A stretch of 64,000 nt of DNA from Algoriphagus sp. PAP.12 (lineage in GTDB: Bacteria; Bacteroidota; Bacteroidia; Cytophagales; Cyclobacteriaceae): assembly GCF_026652115.1 (NCBI RefSeq), contig NZ_JAPPSQ010000020.1, positions 1 to 64,000 of the forward strand. Reading direction: 5' to 3'. Made by a program: the position numbers and the translations under genes. The notes below the pieces were generated by a model, which did not search any database, was not told the DNA's origin, and worked only from the letters and a program-made list of their open reading frames with translations. Shown here one piece after another: positions 53,285 to 63,107 of this stretch; the first letter of the stretch is position 1; the number at the start of each line of letters is the position of its first letter.

Positions 53285-55966
53285 TCAAAGATCATATTTA
53301 ACTGTCAGCAAGCCATACCTTGGCTGCACCCAATAGGAATAGGTACTGATCAGGTTATCCGAAAAACTATCTCTTCGGATGGCCTGAGTATCCATAATAT
53401 TCCAAACCGATGCTCTGAATTCCCAAGGACTGGATTTTCCCTGATAGCTTAGAAAAGCATTCAAAAACTCAAAATCACTTTGGGTGTTTGCTCCTCTATT
53501 GAGGTAGGCATTGTAGGTGTAATCTGCCTTCAATTTCAAGCCTTTGATGATATCCAAGTCAATTTCCAACTTGGGACTATGGGTAACAAAAGTGTTTTCA
53601 ACCATCCTTCCCTGATAATTATTGGCATCGAAAGTATAGCCCAGATCAATTTCCAAAATCTTGAAAACCGTAGTTGTAAACTTGAAATTATAGCTCTGAG
53701 AAAAAGACTGATTTTTATTTGCCTCTCCATCCAAAAGAGTGTGAGTTTGATAGGAATTCCATCTACCTCCTGCTTGTAGCTTGAACGTATTGAATCGTTT
53801 GTCAAAAGTCAGATCTCCATTCAAAGTCTCATTGATCGGATCGATATTCTGAATGGTCAACAAGCGATTAACTCCTGCAAAATCCGTCACAGTCACCAAA
53901 TCATCCTTTTTCCTTGCCCAATTAACATTTCCGAAAAGATTAAAAGCAGAGAAGAAATCAAAATGATTATAACTCAGGGAATGATTGGAAAAAAGCCCAT
54001 TATCCAGCATTCTATTCCCTGTAAAAATAGAATTGTAATCCTGAATCACCCAGCCTGTGGCCAACTTCTGAACATCCATAAAGCTGGCAGTCTGATTGAA
54101 TCTAAAGGTCAAGTCCCGATTGGATTTTACAGACCATTTGGCATAAAGAGAAGGCAAAAGCAACCATTTATCCTGCTCCCTGGACACATCATCCTGCATA
54201 TCTTTCCAGGCATATCGATGCAAGTTCAAGGATGGACTGAATATCACCTTTTCCCATTTGGTTTTATAGGTCATGCCCAAATAGCTATCCTGAATTCCAA
54301 AATCAGCATCATTGTAAAACTCGTCCAATTCAGTGCTTTGACTTTCCTTTACCAAATCCACCGATCCCAAAAGCTTCTGCTGAGTGGAATTATATCCCAA
54401 GGTCCAATTCAGATGGTTGGTGGCATTGAGAATATGATAGTAGTTAAAAGCTCCTTCAATCAAATTGCTTCGGATCTCCTGATTCTGAAGGAATCGATAG
54501 GTTTCAGCATCCTCCACAGCCAACATTCCCATAAATGGCCGCTGATTGGTAGTCAAATCATACAACGGATCTTGGTATTTATTTTCCCAATTCACTTCCA
54601 TGGAAAAAACCTGCTTTTCATTAGGAGCGTGATACCATTCTCCTTTTTGCTGGAAAGAATAAGGTCTTCTGGTCTGTCTCGTGGCGATTTGCTGATTGAA
54701 GGTTCCAAAATCAGAATTCAGGCCGGTTCGGGTTTCTATGTCCGCGATTTTTCCAAAGAAACTATATTTCGCATAGGTCTCTTCCCTTGGAGTAAAAGTC
54801 AGGGAATACTTCATCAAACCAGAGGCATTTTCAACCCGATTTACGGATTCCAAAGTCTCCTGATTATTTTCATCGCTTCGCAAATAGGTTCTCTGGGAAT
54901 TGCTTCCCAACAAATTATTGGAAGAGGAAGCGATGAAAAAGCCGGCATGTCTCCACTTTCTGGAAGGAGTAAAATTCACATTCAGAGCTCCCAACTTGGT
55001 TTCCAGATCTCGTGCATTATTCCTTTGCGCCAAAGGAATACCCATATCCTCTCCGCTGAGCTCAACCCGGGAACCATTTCGTGAAGCCAAACCTGCCAAT
55101 CCTCCACTAAAGCGAAAGTAATCCTGAAGCGTAAAGGCCAATTCGCCTACATTATTGGCATCGGCTATCAAATTCAGATTCAATTTGGGCGCATAATAAA
55201 AGGCATTTGCATGTCCCAAATAGCGCTCTTTGGGTCCTCCACCGGCAGTCACATCTCCAAAAACAAGATTCTTTTTCCCGTCTTTCAACTCTATATTCAG
55301 AGCCAAACTTTCATTGTTATCCAAGCCCCGAATCGGAGAAACTTCGTTGAAATTTTTCAACACCTGCACCCGATCCACGGCATTGGCAGGTAGATTTTTT
55401 GTCGCCAATTTGGTGTCTCCATCGAAGAAATTCTTCCCATCCACCATGACTTTGTCTACCTTTTTCCCCTGAACTTTCACCTCTCCATTGTCATCCACCT
55501 CAAAGCCCGGGAGCTTTTCCAAAACATCCTTCAACTTCCTCTCATTTCCAGAAGTGAAAGCATCAGTTTTATAGGTCAGCGTATCTCCTTTCATGGTAAT
55601 AGGCAACTCCGTCACCACCTCCACTTGATCGAGCGTAGTCTCATCCACGGTCAAGACCACCTGAATTGATTCATCTGGATTCCAGTCGGAAATCTCTCTT
55701 TCAAACTGCTGAAAACCCACAAAGGAAACCCGCAACAAGTAGGTAGATCCTGTGGCTAGGTTGATCCGGAAGCGTCCCTCTGCATTGGAAACGGCAAACC
55801 CTCCGATCTTCTGTGTGGACTGATTGATGGCAACGACATTGGCAAAAGGAACAGGATTATTTAGTGAATCCAGCACCTGCCCAACCAAGGCCTTGCTTTG
55901 AGGAAAGGCCGGAAATGCCATCAAAGTGAGGTAGAGAATAATAGTGGCTCGTTTTAAAAAAGACAT
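53285..55966 (-). CDS. TonB-dependent receptor-like outer-membrane beta-barrel protein
   Basis: 893 residues from ATG 55966 (21 upstream codons are open but not signal-like). A Sec signal (ATIILYLTLMAFPAFPQS) is followed by a carboxypeptidase-regulatory-like domain (ALVGQVLDSLNNPVPFANVV), a short plug region (GDTLTYKTDAFTSGNERKLKDV, NNESLALNIELKDGK) and a large barrel. The pattern matches the outer-membrane protein family usually found beside GLPGLI proteins. Ligand unknown. It lies about 320 bases from the GLPGLI gene with repeats in between. Confidence 0.87.
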   Translation of the reverse strand: MSFLKRATIILYLTLMAFPAFPQSKALVGQVLDSLNNPVPFANVVAINQSTQKIGGFAVSNAEGRFRINLATGSTYLLRVSFVGFQQFEREISDWNPDESIQVVLTVDETTLDQVEVVTELPITMKGDTLTYKTDAFTSGNERKLKDVLEKLPGFEVDDNGEVKVQGKKVDKVMVDGKNFFDGDTKLATKNLPANAVDRVQVLKNFNEVSPIRGLDNNESLALNIELKDGKKNLVFGDVTAGGGPKERYLGHANAFYYAPKLNLNLIADANNVGELAFTLQDYFRFSGGLAGLASRNGSRVELSGEDMGIPLAQRNNARDLETKLGALNVNFTPSRKWRHAGFFIASSSNNLLGSNSQRTYLRSDENNQETLESVNRVENASGLMKYSLTFTPREETYAKYSFFGKIADIETRTGLNSDFGTFNQQIATRQTRRPYSFQQKGEWYHAPNEKQVFSMEVNWENKYQDPLYDLTTNQRPFMGMLAVEDAETYRFLQNQEIRSNLIEGAFNYYHILNATNHLNWTLGYNSTQQKLLGSVDLVKESQSTELDEFYNDADFGIQDSYLGMTYKTKWEKVIFSPSLNLHRYAWKDMQDDVSREQDKWLLLPSLYAKWSVKSNRDLTFRFNQTASFMDVQKLATGWVIQDYNSIFTGNRMLDNGLFSNHSLSYNHFDFFSAFNLFGNVNWARKKDDLVTVTDFAGVNRLLTIQNIDPINETLNGDLTFDKRFNTFKLQAGGRWNSYQTHTLLDGEANKNQSFSQSYNFKFTTTVFKILEIDLGYTFDANNYQGRMVENTFVTHSPKLEIDLDIIKGLKLKADYTYNAYLNRGANTQSDFEFLNAFLSYQGKSSPWEFRASVWNIMDTQAIRRDSFSDNLISTYSYWVQPRYGLLTVKYDL

Positions 55967-56289
55967 GTTGGTGAAGTTTGAAAGATGAAATTGGAAAGCT
56001 GAAAGAGAAATGAATAGCGCAAGTCTCATTTAAGAAATAGGCTGGGCGAAACACTTTGGAAATATGCCTTCGGCGAAATAGAACTATGAACTTTAATAGC
56101 TCAAGTCTCCCTACTTGAACCATTTGCCACAAAAATGCTTCGATTTCTGAGATATGGCTACGCCGAGATATACTTTGTGAAATATACCTTCGGCGTGATA
56201 TGAGATTGCCACGTCGGCCTAGGGGCTTTCTCGCAATGACGGCAGTATTCAGCTACTGATCACTGAATACTGACCACTGTCTACTGAAC
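55967..56289. repeat. Mosaic of small dispersed repeats between GLPGLI and beta-barrel genes
   Basis: The 323-base gap holds CAAGTCTC/CAAGTCTCCC motifs, several copies of CCTTCGGCG with ATATGCC/ATATACC context (56063-56200), the segment GAGATTGCCACGTCGGCCTA with CTCGCAATGACGG (56204-56241), and CTGATCACTGAATACTGACC-type tandem units at 56245-56287. These are familiar kinds of scattered repeats in genomes of this phylum. Confidence 0.65.
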
Positions 56290-57126
56290 TCAATTCCCTA
56301 TCCGAATCGTAAACTGATTTCCTTCTCCCGGCTTGCCGGAATAGCGCTTCATCATGTCCTGCATTTGTTCCTCCTGAATCGCCATAAACTCCTTTCGATT
56401 CACTTCTTTTCCTTTGTTCGGAATCTCAATTTCAACTGGTTCATCCGATGGATTCAGTACAATCTTTTGGCAGATAATCGTCGAGCCTTCATTCTGAACT
56501 TCCAAGATCAAACCCGGCAATCCCCAGTATTGATTTGGGCCATGACTCACTGGAATCTGAGGCGTAAACCAAGCAATGATATTGACGGTATCTTTCACGG
56601 TTTCCATTTCTTCCATTCCTGTAGAAAAGCGCTTGGAATCCACTATTCTCATGTATTTCGCTTCCTGACAGGCATAATTCCCGATTTGTTTGGCCTTTCC
56701 GGTCAATTCCCAATCCATGGTGCTGAGGCTATCCTTCACCAAAAACCCTTTGCCCATCAAATCCTGCTCCTCGATATAGGACTGGGATTCCATGTTTTTA
56801 TAAAGCAATTGATCTTGGGTTCCTTCCATGATTTTGATCTCCATACCACCGCTGCTGGCAGTTGCTGGGCCACCACCCAGACTTGGAGCCTGCTTCCAAA
56901 TGGATTCTGTTTGGGTAAAATCTAGGATAAACTCCTTCTCCATTTGCTTTTTGAGTTGGGCCTGGATTTCCGCCATTTGCTCGGGAGCCATCTTGGTAGA
57001 ATCCATAGCTATTTTGATATTAGAGGAGGTTTTGTAATATGCTCTTCCGGTCAGTCCCTGTCCAAAGGATAGTTGGATAAAAGAGAAACTGAAGGCGGTA
57101 ATGAGTAAAAGAATTTTAGCTTTCAT
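56290..57126 (-). CDS. GLPGLI-family exported protein
   Basis: 278 residues from ATG 57126. Sec signal (KILLLITAFSFSFIQLSFGQ). The name-giving motif appears as YWGLPGLILEVQNEG near residue 205, preceded by NIIAWFTPQIPVSHGPNQ. The family is restricted to Bacteroidota and usually sits beside a barrel protein such as the one downstream; function unknown. A Met/Gln-rich C-terminal helix (EEQMQDMMKRY) is visible. Confidence 0.92.
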   Translation of the reverse strand: MKAKILLLITAFSFSFIQLSFGQGLTGRAYYKTSSNIKIAMDSTKMAPEQMAEIQAQLKKQMEKEFILDFTQTESIWKQAPSLGGGPATASSGGMEIKIMEGTQDQLLYKNMESQSYIEEQDLMGKGFLVKDSLSTMDWELTGKAKQIGNYACQEAKYMRIVDSKRFSTGMEEMETVKDTVNIIAWFTPQIPVSHGPNQYWGLPGLILEVQNEGSTIICQKIVLNPSDEPVEIEIPNKGKEVNRKEFMAIQEEQMQDMMKRYSGKPGEGNQFTIRIGN

Positions 57127-57241
57127 AAGGCAGGTTTTGTTTGATACAAACCAATTAAAATTCGGTATCAACTAGAGTTAAGCAGTGTTAACGAGTGTTA
57201 ACCGCCCCTTTGAATCATGAATAAGCTCCTAATTTAGCATT

Positions 57242-58786
57242 GTGAAAAAACTGCAATTCAAGCGAATAGGGATTTTAATAGCCATCGTTCTGCTGATCAC
57301 CATCGGTGTACAGGCTTGGCGTATCTATACCCAGTTTCAGATCATCCGGGATCAAGTGGCCAATGATATTCAGCTGAGTTTGGACAATGCCGTGGAAAGC
57401 TATTTTGCGGAATTGGCGAAAACAGATATCGTTACTTTGACGGATGATCGCCTCCTCAAAAAAAATAAAGGAGACTCCATTCATGTGACTACCCAATGGA
57501 AAAAAGTTAGCATTGACTCTTTGGAAAGCATGGAGGATTTGGATGATTTTATCGGCAGAGTTGGGAATAGTAAAATCCTAAAAAATTTTGATGATCTGGA
57601 AGAAGGATCCATCAAATCTTTTTCCTGGAAATCTTCCTCTCAAGATTCTTCCCATACCTTGATCTTGATTGATTCAGCTAGAAATATAGCCCTGGACACT
57701 AGCAATAACCTAAAGATTTTCATGGGAAGAGAGGCTGCCGATAGTCTACAAAATCTGCAGTTTTTGACCAATCGGATTATTATTTCCATTACTCGAGATT
57801 CACTTGATTTTGATCAGATCAATGGCCTTTTAATGACCGAACTCAGACGGAGAAACATTGACATCAATTACCGTTTGGTGCATCTCGCCAAAGGCAAAGA
57901 GCTGGAAGCTTCCAACGCCGAACTTCGAGAACTCCCCTATCATGTGACTTCCCGATCCACTTTTTTGCCTCAGGGACAAAAACTGGAGCTTTTCTTTGAA
58001 AACACTGCCAAAACCATTCTCAAGAGAGGTGCTGTGGAAATCCTCACCTCTCTTCTGTTCTTGTTGGCCATTGCAGGGGCATTTTATTACCTCTACCAAA
58101 CCATCAAATACCAAAAGGAAATCGCCGATATCAAACAGGATTTGATTTCCAATATCACGCATGAGTTCAAGACTCCGATAGCTACCACGCTGTCGGCCAT
58201 TGAAGGCATCGAATTGTTTAATCCGGAAAATGACACCGAAAAGACCAAGCGCTACCTGGGTATCTCCAAGTCCCAAATGCTGAAACTCAATCAGATGGTG
58301 GAGAAAATGTTGGAAACGGCCACTTTGGACTCTGATCAACTGGTTTTGAAAAAGGAACCTATCGAGCCGGAACCCCTTTTGCGTCAGCTGGTCACCAAGT
58401 TTCAGACTTTGTCTCCCGAGAAAAAAATCGAACTGATCCTTCCCGCTACCTGCAAGCCTATCGTAGCGGATGCTTTTCACTTTGAAAATGTCCTTTCCAA
58501 TCTGATTGACAATGCCATCAAATACGGCGGTGATGAAATCCGAATTTGTCTGGATCAAAATGGGTTGAATAAAATCCGAATCCGAGATAATGGCGGAAAT
58601 ATCAGTTCAGAACAGAAAAACCGGGTTTTTGAACAGTTTTACCGCATTCCTAAAGGCGATTTGCATGATGTGAAAGGCTTTGGAATCGGACTCTACTACG
58701 TTCAGAAAATCATGGAAAAGCACGAAGGAAAAATAGAACTGGAAGTCAGCAAAGGTTCCACCATCTTTACCACCTATTGGCCATGA
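57242..58786 (+). CDS. Membrane sensor histidine kinase
   Basis: 514 residues starting at GTG 57242. A first membrane helix (residues 8-24), a periplasmic domain of about 230 residues without known fold, a second helix near 265-288 (SLLFLLAIAGAFYYLYQTI), then HisKA with the phospho-accepting His307 in SNITHEFKTPIATT, and an HATPase domain with VLSNLIDNAIKYGG and FGIGLYYVQKIMEKH. It overlaps the response regulator by four bases (ATGA). It diverges from the GLPGLI gene 115 bases away, and may control it. Confidence 0.92.
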   Translation: MKKLQFKRIGILIAIVLLITIGVQAWRIYTQFQIIRDQVANDIQLSLDNAVESYFAELAKTDIVTLTDDRLLKKNKGDSIHVTTQWKKVSIDSLESMEDLDDFIGRVGNSKILKNFDDLEEGSIKSFSWKSSSQDSSHTLILIDSARNIALDTSNNLKIFMGREAADSLQNLQFLTNRIIISITRDSLDFDQINGLLMTELRRRNIDINYRLVHLAKGKELEASNAELRELPYHVTSRSTFLPQGQKLELFFENTAKTILKRGAVEILTSLLFLLAIAGAFYYLYQTIKYQKEIADIKQDLISNITHEFKTPIATTLSAIEGIELFNPENDTEKTKRYLGISKSQMLKLNQMVEKMLETATLDSDQLVLKKEPIEPEPLLRQLVTKFQTLSPEKKIELILPATCKPIVADAFHFENVLSNLIDNAIKYGGDEIRICLDQNGLNKIRIRDNGGNISSEQKNRVFEQFYRIPKGDLHDVKGFGIGLYYVQKIMEKHEGKIELEVSKGSTIFTTYWP

Positions 58787-59463
58787 GCAAAATCAAGGTA
58801 TTACTCGCAGAAGACGAGGTCGCATTGGGAATGATCATTCAGGAAAGTCTGGAAAGCCGGGATTTTCAGGTCAAACTCTGTGGGGACGGGCAGCAGGCTT
58901 TGGAAGCTTACCAAAGCAACAAACCCGATGTGTTGGTCCTGGATGTGATGATGCCCAAAAAGGATGGTTTTAGTCTGGCTACAGAAATCCGGAAAATCGA
59001 CCCCTATACGCCGATTATTTTCCTGACTTCCAAAAGCCAAACAGAAGATGTAGTCAAAGGCTTTGGATTGGGAGCTAATGACTATGTGCGAAAGCCTTTC
59101 AGTATGGAGGAGCTGATCGTTCGAATCAAGGCCCAACTGGACCGCCTTCGTATCCGACAAAATCAAAGTGATTGGATTGAAGTGGGGAATTATGAATTCC
59201 ACCCAACCAAGCAACTACTCAAAATCGAAAAGGAAGAAACCCAGTTGACTGCACGGGAATCCCAATTGCTACAGCTTTTGGTAGAGAATGCCAATGAGAT
59301 CACCGACCGAACATTGATTCTAACGCAAATTTGGGGTTCGGATGATTTTTTCAATGCCCGAAGTATGGATGTATTTATCACCAAGCTTCGCAAAAAGCTC
59401 CATTTAGACTCGAATATTCAGATTTTGAATGTGCGAGGCTTTGGGTATAAGTTGGTTTGTTGA
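58783..59463 (+). CDS. OmpR/PhoB-family response regulator
   Basis: 226 residues from ATG 58783. The receiver domain has acidic residues in LLAEDE, the phosphorylation site Asp54 in VLDVMMPKKDG, and FLTSKSQTEDVVKGF...DYVRKPFS with the conserved Lys. The winged-helix DNA-binding domain (about 130-226) shows LTARESQLLQLLVEN and the recognition-helix region NARSMDVFITKLRKKL. Partner of the upstream kinase. Targets unknown; neighbouring GLPGLI/barrel genes are candidates. Confidence 0.94.
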   Translation: MSKIKVLLAEDEVALGMIIQESLESRDFQVKLCGDGQQALEAYQSNKPDVLVLDVMMPKKDGFSLATEIRKIDPYTPIIFLTSKSQTEDVVKGFGLGANDYVRKPFSMEELIVRIKAQLDRLRIRQNQSDWIEVGNYEFHPTKQLLKIEKEETQLTARESQLLQLLVENANEITDRTLILTQIWGSDDFFNARSMDVFITKLRKKLHLDSNIQILNVRGFGYKLVC

Positions 59464-59649
59464 TTTTCTATATCACCACGGAGGACACTGAGAGCGCGGA
59501 GGGATTTGTGAGTGGTAAGTGGTAAGAAGTGCTTTTGTACAAGGTCCAAAGTACTATGTACCAAGTATCTCACCGAAGGCGTATTCCACTTTATTTCACG
59601 ATTGTATTCCTTAAATTCAGATTCCTAACGCTGAATTGAAAATCACCCC

Positions 59650-61311
59650 ATGAAAAAATATAATCCTCTCTTTGTTTTAGCGGTTCTGCTACTCTTTTCT
59701 CTAGAGTCTTTTGCACAATCAGATGCGGCTTGGAACCAGAAAATAGACAGTCTTTTTACCGAGTGGAACACTCCAAATCATCCGGGAGGAGCCATCGCAG
59801 TGATGAAAGATGGGAAAACGATTTTTTCTCAGGCCTATGGATTGGCCTCCTTGGAATATTTGGTTCCTAATTCCACCGGGACCATCTTCAATACAGGTTC
59901 CGTTTCCAAGCAGTTTACAGCCATGGGGATCGTTCGCTTGGAAGAGGAAGGCAAGCTTTCCTTTGATGATGATATTCGCAAATTCATCCCAGAATTGCCG
60001 GACTTTGGAGAAAAAATCACTATCCGACACATGCTTCATCATACCAGTGGGCTGAGGAGTTTGCATACCCTTTTTGGCTTGGCCGGCTGGAGAGATGATG
60101 ACTCCCGCACCAATGCTGACCTTAACCGAATCATCCTCAATCAGGAAGACCTCAACTTCTCACCGGGATCTGAATACCTCTATTGCAATACCGGCTATAT
60201 GCTGATGGTGAATATCATTGAAAATGTCACTGGGGAGGTTTTCAAAGAATGGATGCATAAAAATATCTTTTCTGAGTTGAATATGTCTCAAACCTATGTG
60301 GAAGACCTTTATAGCCGGGTTGTGCCGAATAATGCGACATCCTATTATGGATCGGATAATTTTGAAAGAGCGGTAGAATACTGGGGCTATGTGGGTTCGG
60401 GGAATATGCATTCCACCACGGCAGACCTTTTGACCTGGTTATCCAATTTTAGCCATCCTCAGAAGGGCTGGGAAAGCTCTTTCCAAAAGATGCAAACAGT
60501 CGATCTGTTGACAGATGGATCGGAGAATAATTATGCCTTTGGAGTGATCGTGGATGAGCATTTGGGAAGAAAAAGAATCCAGCATGGAGGTTCGATTGGT
60601 GGATTCCGCGCTTACGTTGCCACCTACCCTGAGGAGGAGCTAAGCATCGTGGCTCTCACCAACTTTTCCGCAGGAAACCCAGGTGGGCATTCCAATCAAA
60701 TTGCAGAGATCATCTTAGGCAAAAGCAATACTGAAGCAGCCCCAAAGCCAGCTATCAAAAGCATTTCTTTGAACAATGAGGCACTAGCCAAATTTGAAGG
60801 CACCTATTGGGATGACAAGGCCAAGTCCATGCAGAAAGTCCAGTTGAAAAACGACACGTTGAGATATTCTGGAACGGGGAGAGAAAGAGCGCTCGTTCCT
60901 ATCAGTTCCAATACTTTTAAACTTCTAAATGTCCCTGCAGATGTGGAAGTGAAATTTGAGACTGCTGCTAAGAAAGATCAACTATTGGTTTCCGTCGATG
61001 GATCTGGCCCGAGCATTTTTGATGAGGTAGAAAACCCAGAATTCAAGGAAGAGGATTTGAAGGATTATGTGGGAGAATATTACAGTTCAGAAGTAGAAAC
61101 CACCTATACCATTTCCGTCAAAGATGACAAAATCGAACTTTACCAAGTGAGGCATGGTTTTATCCCAGCCAAAGTCTTATTCAAGGATGTGATCACCGCC
61201 GATTATCCCACGAATGTGGTTCAGTTTGTGAGAGACTCCAAAGGCAAGGTTACCGGCATTTTGATCACCAATGGAAGGGTAAGGAATGCTTGGTTTAAGA
61301 AGGTTTTGTAG
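59650..61311 (+). CDS. Serine hydrolase, class C beta-lactamase-like
   Basis: 553 residues with a Sec signal (LAVLLLFSLESFAQ). The beta-lactamase-related domain carries the SxxK motif as GSVSKQFTAM (Ser84, Lys87), the YxN motif in YCNTGYMLM near residue 178, and HGGSIGGF near 317. The C-terminal 170 residues form beta-rich domains (KFEGTYWDD, YVGEYYSSEVETTY). More likely an esterase or peptidase than an antibiotic-resistance enzyme. It stands alone after the two-component system; 186 bases upstream include a CCGAAGGCG repeat. Confidence 0.88.
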   Translation: MKKYNPLFVLAVLLLFSLESFAQSDAAWNQKIDSLFTEWNTPNHPGGAIAVMKDGKTIFSQAYGLASLEYLVPNSTGTIFNTGSVSKQFTAMGIVRLEEEGKLSFDDDIRKFIPELPDFGEKITIRHMLHHTSGLRSLHTLFGLAGWRDDDSRTNADLNRIILNQEDLNFSPGSEYLYCNTGYMLMVNIIENVTGEVFKEWMHKNIFSELNMSQTYVEDLYSRVVPNNATSYYGSDNFERAVEYWGYVGSGNMHSTTADLLTWLSNFSHPQKGWESSFQKMQTVDLLTDGSENNYAFGVIVDEHLGRKRIQHGGSIGGFRAYVATYPEEELSIVALTNFSAGNPGGHSNQIAEIILGKSNTEAAPKPAIKSISLNNEALAKFEGTYWDDKAKSMQKVQLKNDTLRYSGTGRERALVPISSNTFKLLNVPADVEVKFETAAKKDQLLVSVDGSGPSIFDEVENPEFKEEDLKDYVGEYYSSEVETTYTISVKDDKIELYQVRHGFIPAKVLFKDVITADYPTNVVQFVRDSKGKVTGILITNGRVRNAWFKKVL

Positions 61312-61889
61312 TATCAATCAATTTCATTTATACCACCACAGCCCCGGTAGCCATCGGGGTTTTCGTTCTTTTGGGGCATAGCTTGTCCCGATTATTTCGC
61401 GGCCAAAAGAACAATAAAATTAAGAATGAAAATATTTTTGTGAGTTGAGCAATTTTGCAGCATTCTAAATCTGTAAAAAAACTTTTTTATTCACCACCTC
61501 CCAAATAGTTCATACTCCAGACTTGGACTTAGAAAATTGCAGTCCCTGACTGCATTATTGATAGCACAAGTCGGGAGACTTGCGCTACCAGAGACACACC
61601 CCCTTCCAAATTAAAACCTGCATTAGGTAAAAATGTCAATATTAAATATTAAATTTAACACTAAACACCTAACCTATTATGTGAAATTTCAAAATAAACT
61701 TACTCACAATTTTTTAGTGAAAAATGATTTTTTTGATAGCCTGTATTGATATATAAGTAAACTACAAATATCAAAACACTTCAAATATGGTGAAATTGTT
61801 TCCAGAGAAATATGATTTTCCAATCAAAATGCTATAGGCACTTTGATAATAATCCACGAGAAATTTATCAAGATTACTATGTAGGAAAT
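61312..61889. other. Intergenic region with two inverted repeats and an AT-rich right half
   Basis: About 580 bases. CCCCG/CGGGG hairpin at 61342-61359. GTTCTTTTGG (61365-61374) pairs with CCAAAAGAAC (61403-61412), enclosing a CCCGAT-type segment like the one inserted in the 43.9 kb repeat. At 61568-61592 CAAGTCGGGAGACTTGCGC recalls the CAAGTCTCCC motifs at 56.1 kb. From about 61640 the sequence becomes clearly AT-rich, continuing into the next gene. The frame of that gene is open from 61812. Confidence 0.6.
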
Positions 61890-62990
61890 ATGAAAACACA
61901 TACTCACAAATTGCAAAACAATAAAGGCAAATTTGAAGCTAATAAATCAAACCGAAAGCCTACAAATACAATAGCAGGATATTCAATTGTAGACAATAGA
62001 ACTGAAACTGTAGCTCAACAGAAACTGAAAGCTATTGCAGATAGAGGCCCAAAGATTAAACATGCAGCGCAATTCAAATCAATAGTTAACCAGGACCATC
62101 TTCAACTCAAAAGCCAAGCCCCATCAGTTATTCAAAGGGTTACAGACTTGAAAATTCAACAAGGCCCCTCCTGTTGGCTTTATGTATTAGAAGCAATTGC
62201 AAAATCAAAAGGGATAGGCACAAAATATTTATCTATGGCAATGGCCGCATATCCTACCAGCGAAAAAGCCGAAAAGAAAAAAAAGAAAGAAGCTATAGAA
62301 GGCAATGAAATGTCAAAAAGAGCAGCTGCACTGGAACTAATTGTTGAAGGCTGTACAGAAATGGTCGCCAAACTTCATAATTGGAAAGTAGGTGAAGGAG
62401 GAAGACGTGCAAATGAAAATATTCAGAAAAAGATAGTTGAAAGATATGCTCGTCAAACTTTACATTCTGACGCATCGGTATCTCATATTAATTTTGACAA
62501 TCTAACTGAACGTGTGAATGTCGATTTTGTAATTGAGGAATATCTCAAAGCAAAGAAAAGAGCAAGAAAATTGGCAGATATTGTTAAATCTGGAGATGCT
62601 CCTGAATTGCTCCTAAATACCGGAGCTCAGATGATTGATGGAAATCAAGATGAGAATGATGTCCACTTATCTTTATCCTCTCAAACCTTCCCAAATTATG
62701 TCTCTATAAAAAAACGTTTCAATCTAACTATGGAGGACATGCAAAATAATATTGTTGACTTTACTGGAAGAAATGATCTAGAGATGCGGAATACAAATCA
62801 TGCAATCTTATTAGATGATTATGACCCAAGTAGCAAACTGGTAACATATAAAGACCCTAATTATGGAAATATAGAAATTAAAATCACTCATTTACAATTT
62901 CAGAAAATGGCCGGAGATTCTAATATGAGAATGCTACCATTCTTCCCAGATGGAAATAAGCAATCAAGAATGGCTGATGTGAGAGACTAA
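61890..62990 (+). CDS. Putative contractile-injection-system cargo protein with papain-like cysteine protease domain
   Basis: 366 residues from ATG 61890 (an ATG at 61812 would add 26 unlike residues). The N-terminus KTHTHKLQNNKGKF followed by VDNRTETVAQQKLKAIAD and HAAQFKSIV...VIQRV matches the DNRPEAVAQRKLQEMAN-type leader that I know from proteins associated with extracellular contractile injection systems in Bacteroidota. The C-terminal domain has a papain-like triad: Cys95 in QQGPSCWLYVLEAIAK, His304 in NTNHAILLDDYD, Asp322 in TYKDPNYG. No structural injection genes are in the window. AT-rich composition and Lys-rich text differ from neighbours, suggesting transfer. Confidence 0.68.
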   Translation: MKTHTHKLQNNKGKFEANKSNRKPTNTIAGYSIVDNRTETVAQQKLKAIADRGPKIKHAAQFKSIVNQDHLQLKSQAPSVIQRVTDLKIQQGPSCWLYVLEAIAKSKGIGTKYLSMAMAAYPTSEKAEKKKKKEAIEGNEMSKRAAALELIVEGCTEMVAKLHNWKVGEGGRRANENIQKKIVERYARQTLHSDASVSHINFDNLTERVNVDFVIEEYLKAKKRARKLADIVKSGDAPELLLNTGAQMIDGNQDENDVHLSLSSQTFPNYVSIKKRFNLTMEDMQNNIVDFTGRNDLEMRNTNHAILLDDYDPSSKLVTYKDPNYGNIEIKITHLQFQKMAGDSNMRMLPFFPDGNKQSRMADVRD

Positions 62991-63107
62991 GCATTCTTTA
63001 TCCATTAGTCGGATATTTAGACCCAAATAGTTAATAAACACCTTGAGAAGGTAATGATTTCATTTTCCGTTTTTTCAATAAAATCGTATTCGTGGATTCT
63101 ACCTTAG

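Noticed and set aside
53963..55084. A 373-codon open frame on the plus strand opposite the beta-barrel gene
   Set aside because: It is a shadow of the well-supported minus-strand gene; composition is rich in Ile, Ser and Phe with no motif, and the opposite frame has signal and domain evidence.
56365..56925. A 186-codon plus-strand frame opposite the GLPGLI gene
   Set aside because: Antisense shadow; low-complexity His/Phe-rich text without a signal or family.
57830..58558. A 242-codon frame on the minus strand within the histidine kinase gene
   Set aside because: Overlaps the conserved kinase motifs completely and has no recognisable features of its own.
59650..61311. The class C-like hydrolase as an antibiotic-resistance beta-lactamase
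   Set aside because: It has extra C-terminal domains and the family is mostly esterases and peptidases; nothing supports resistance.
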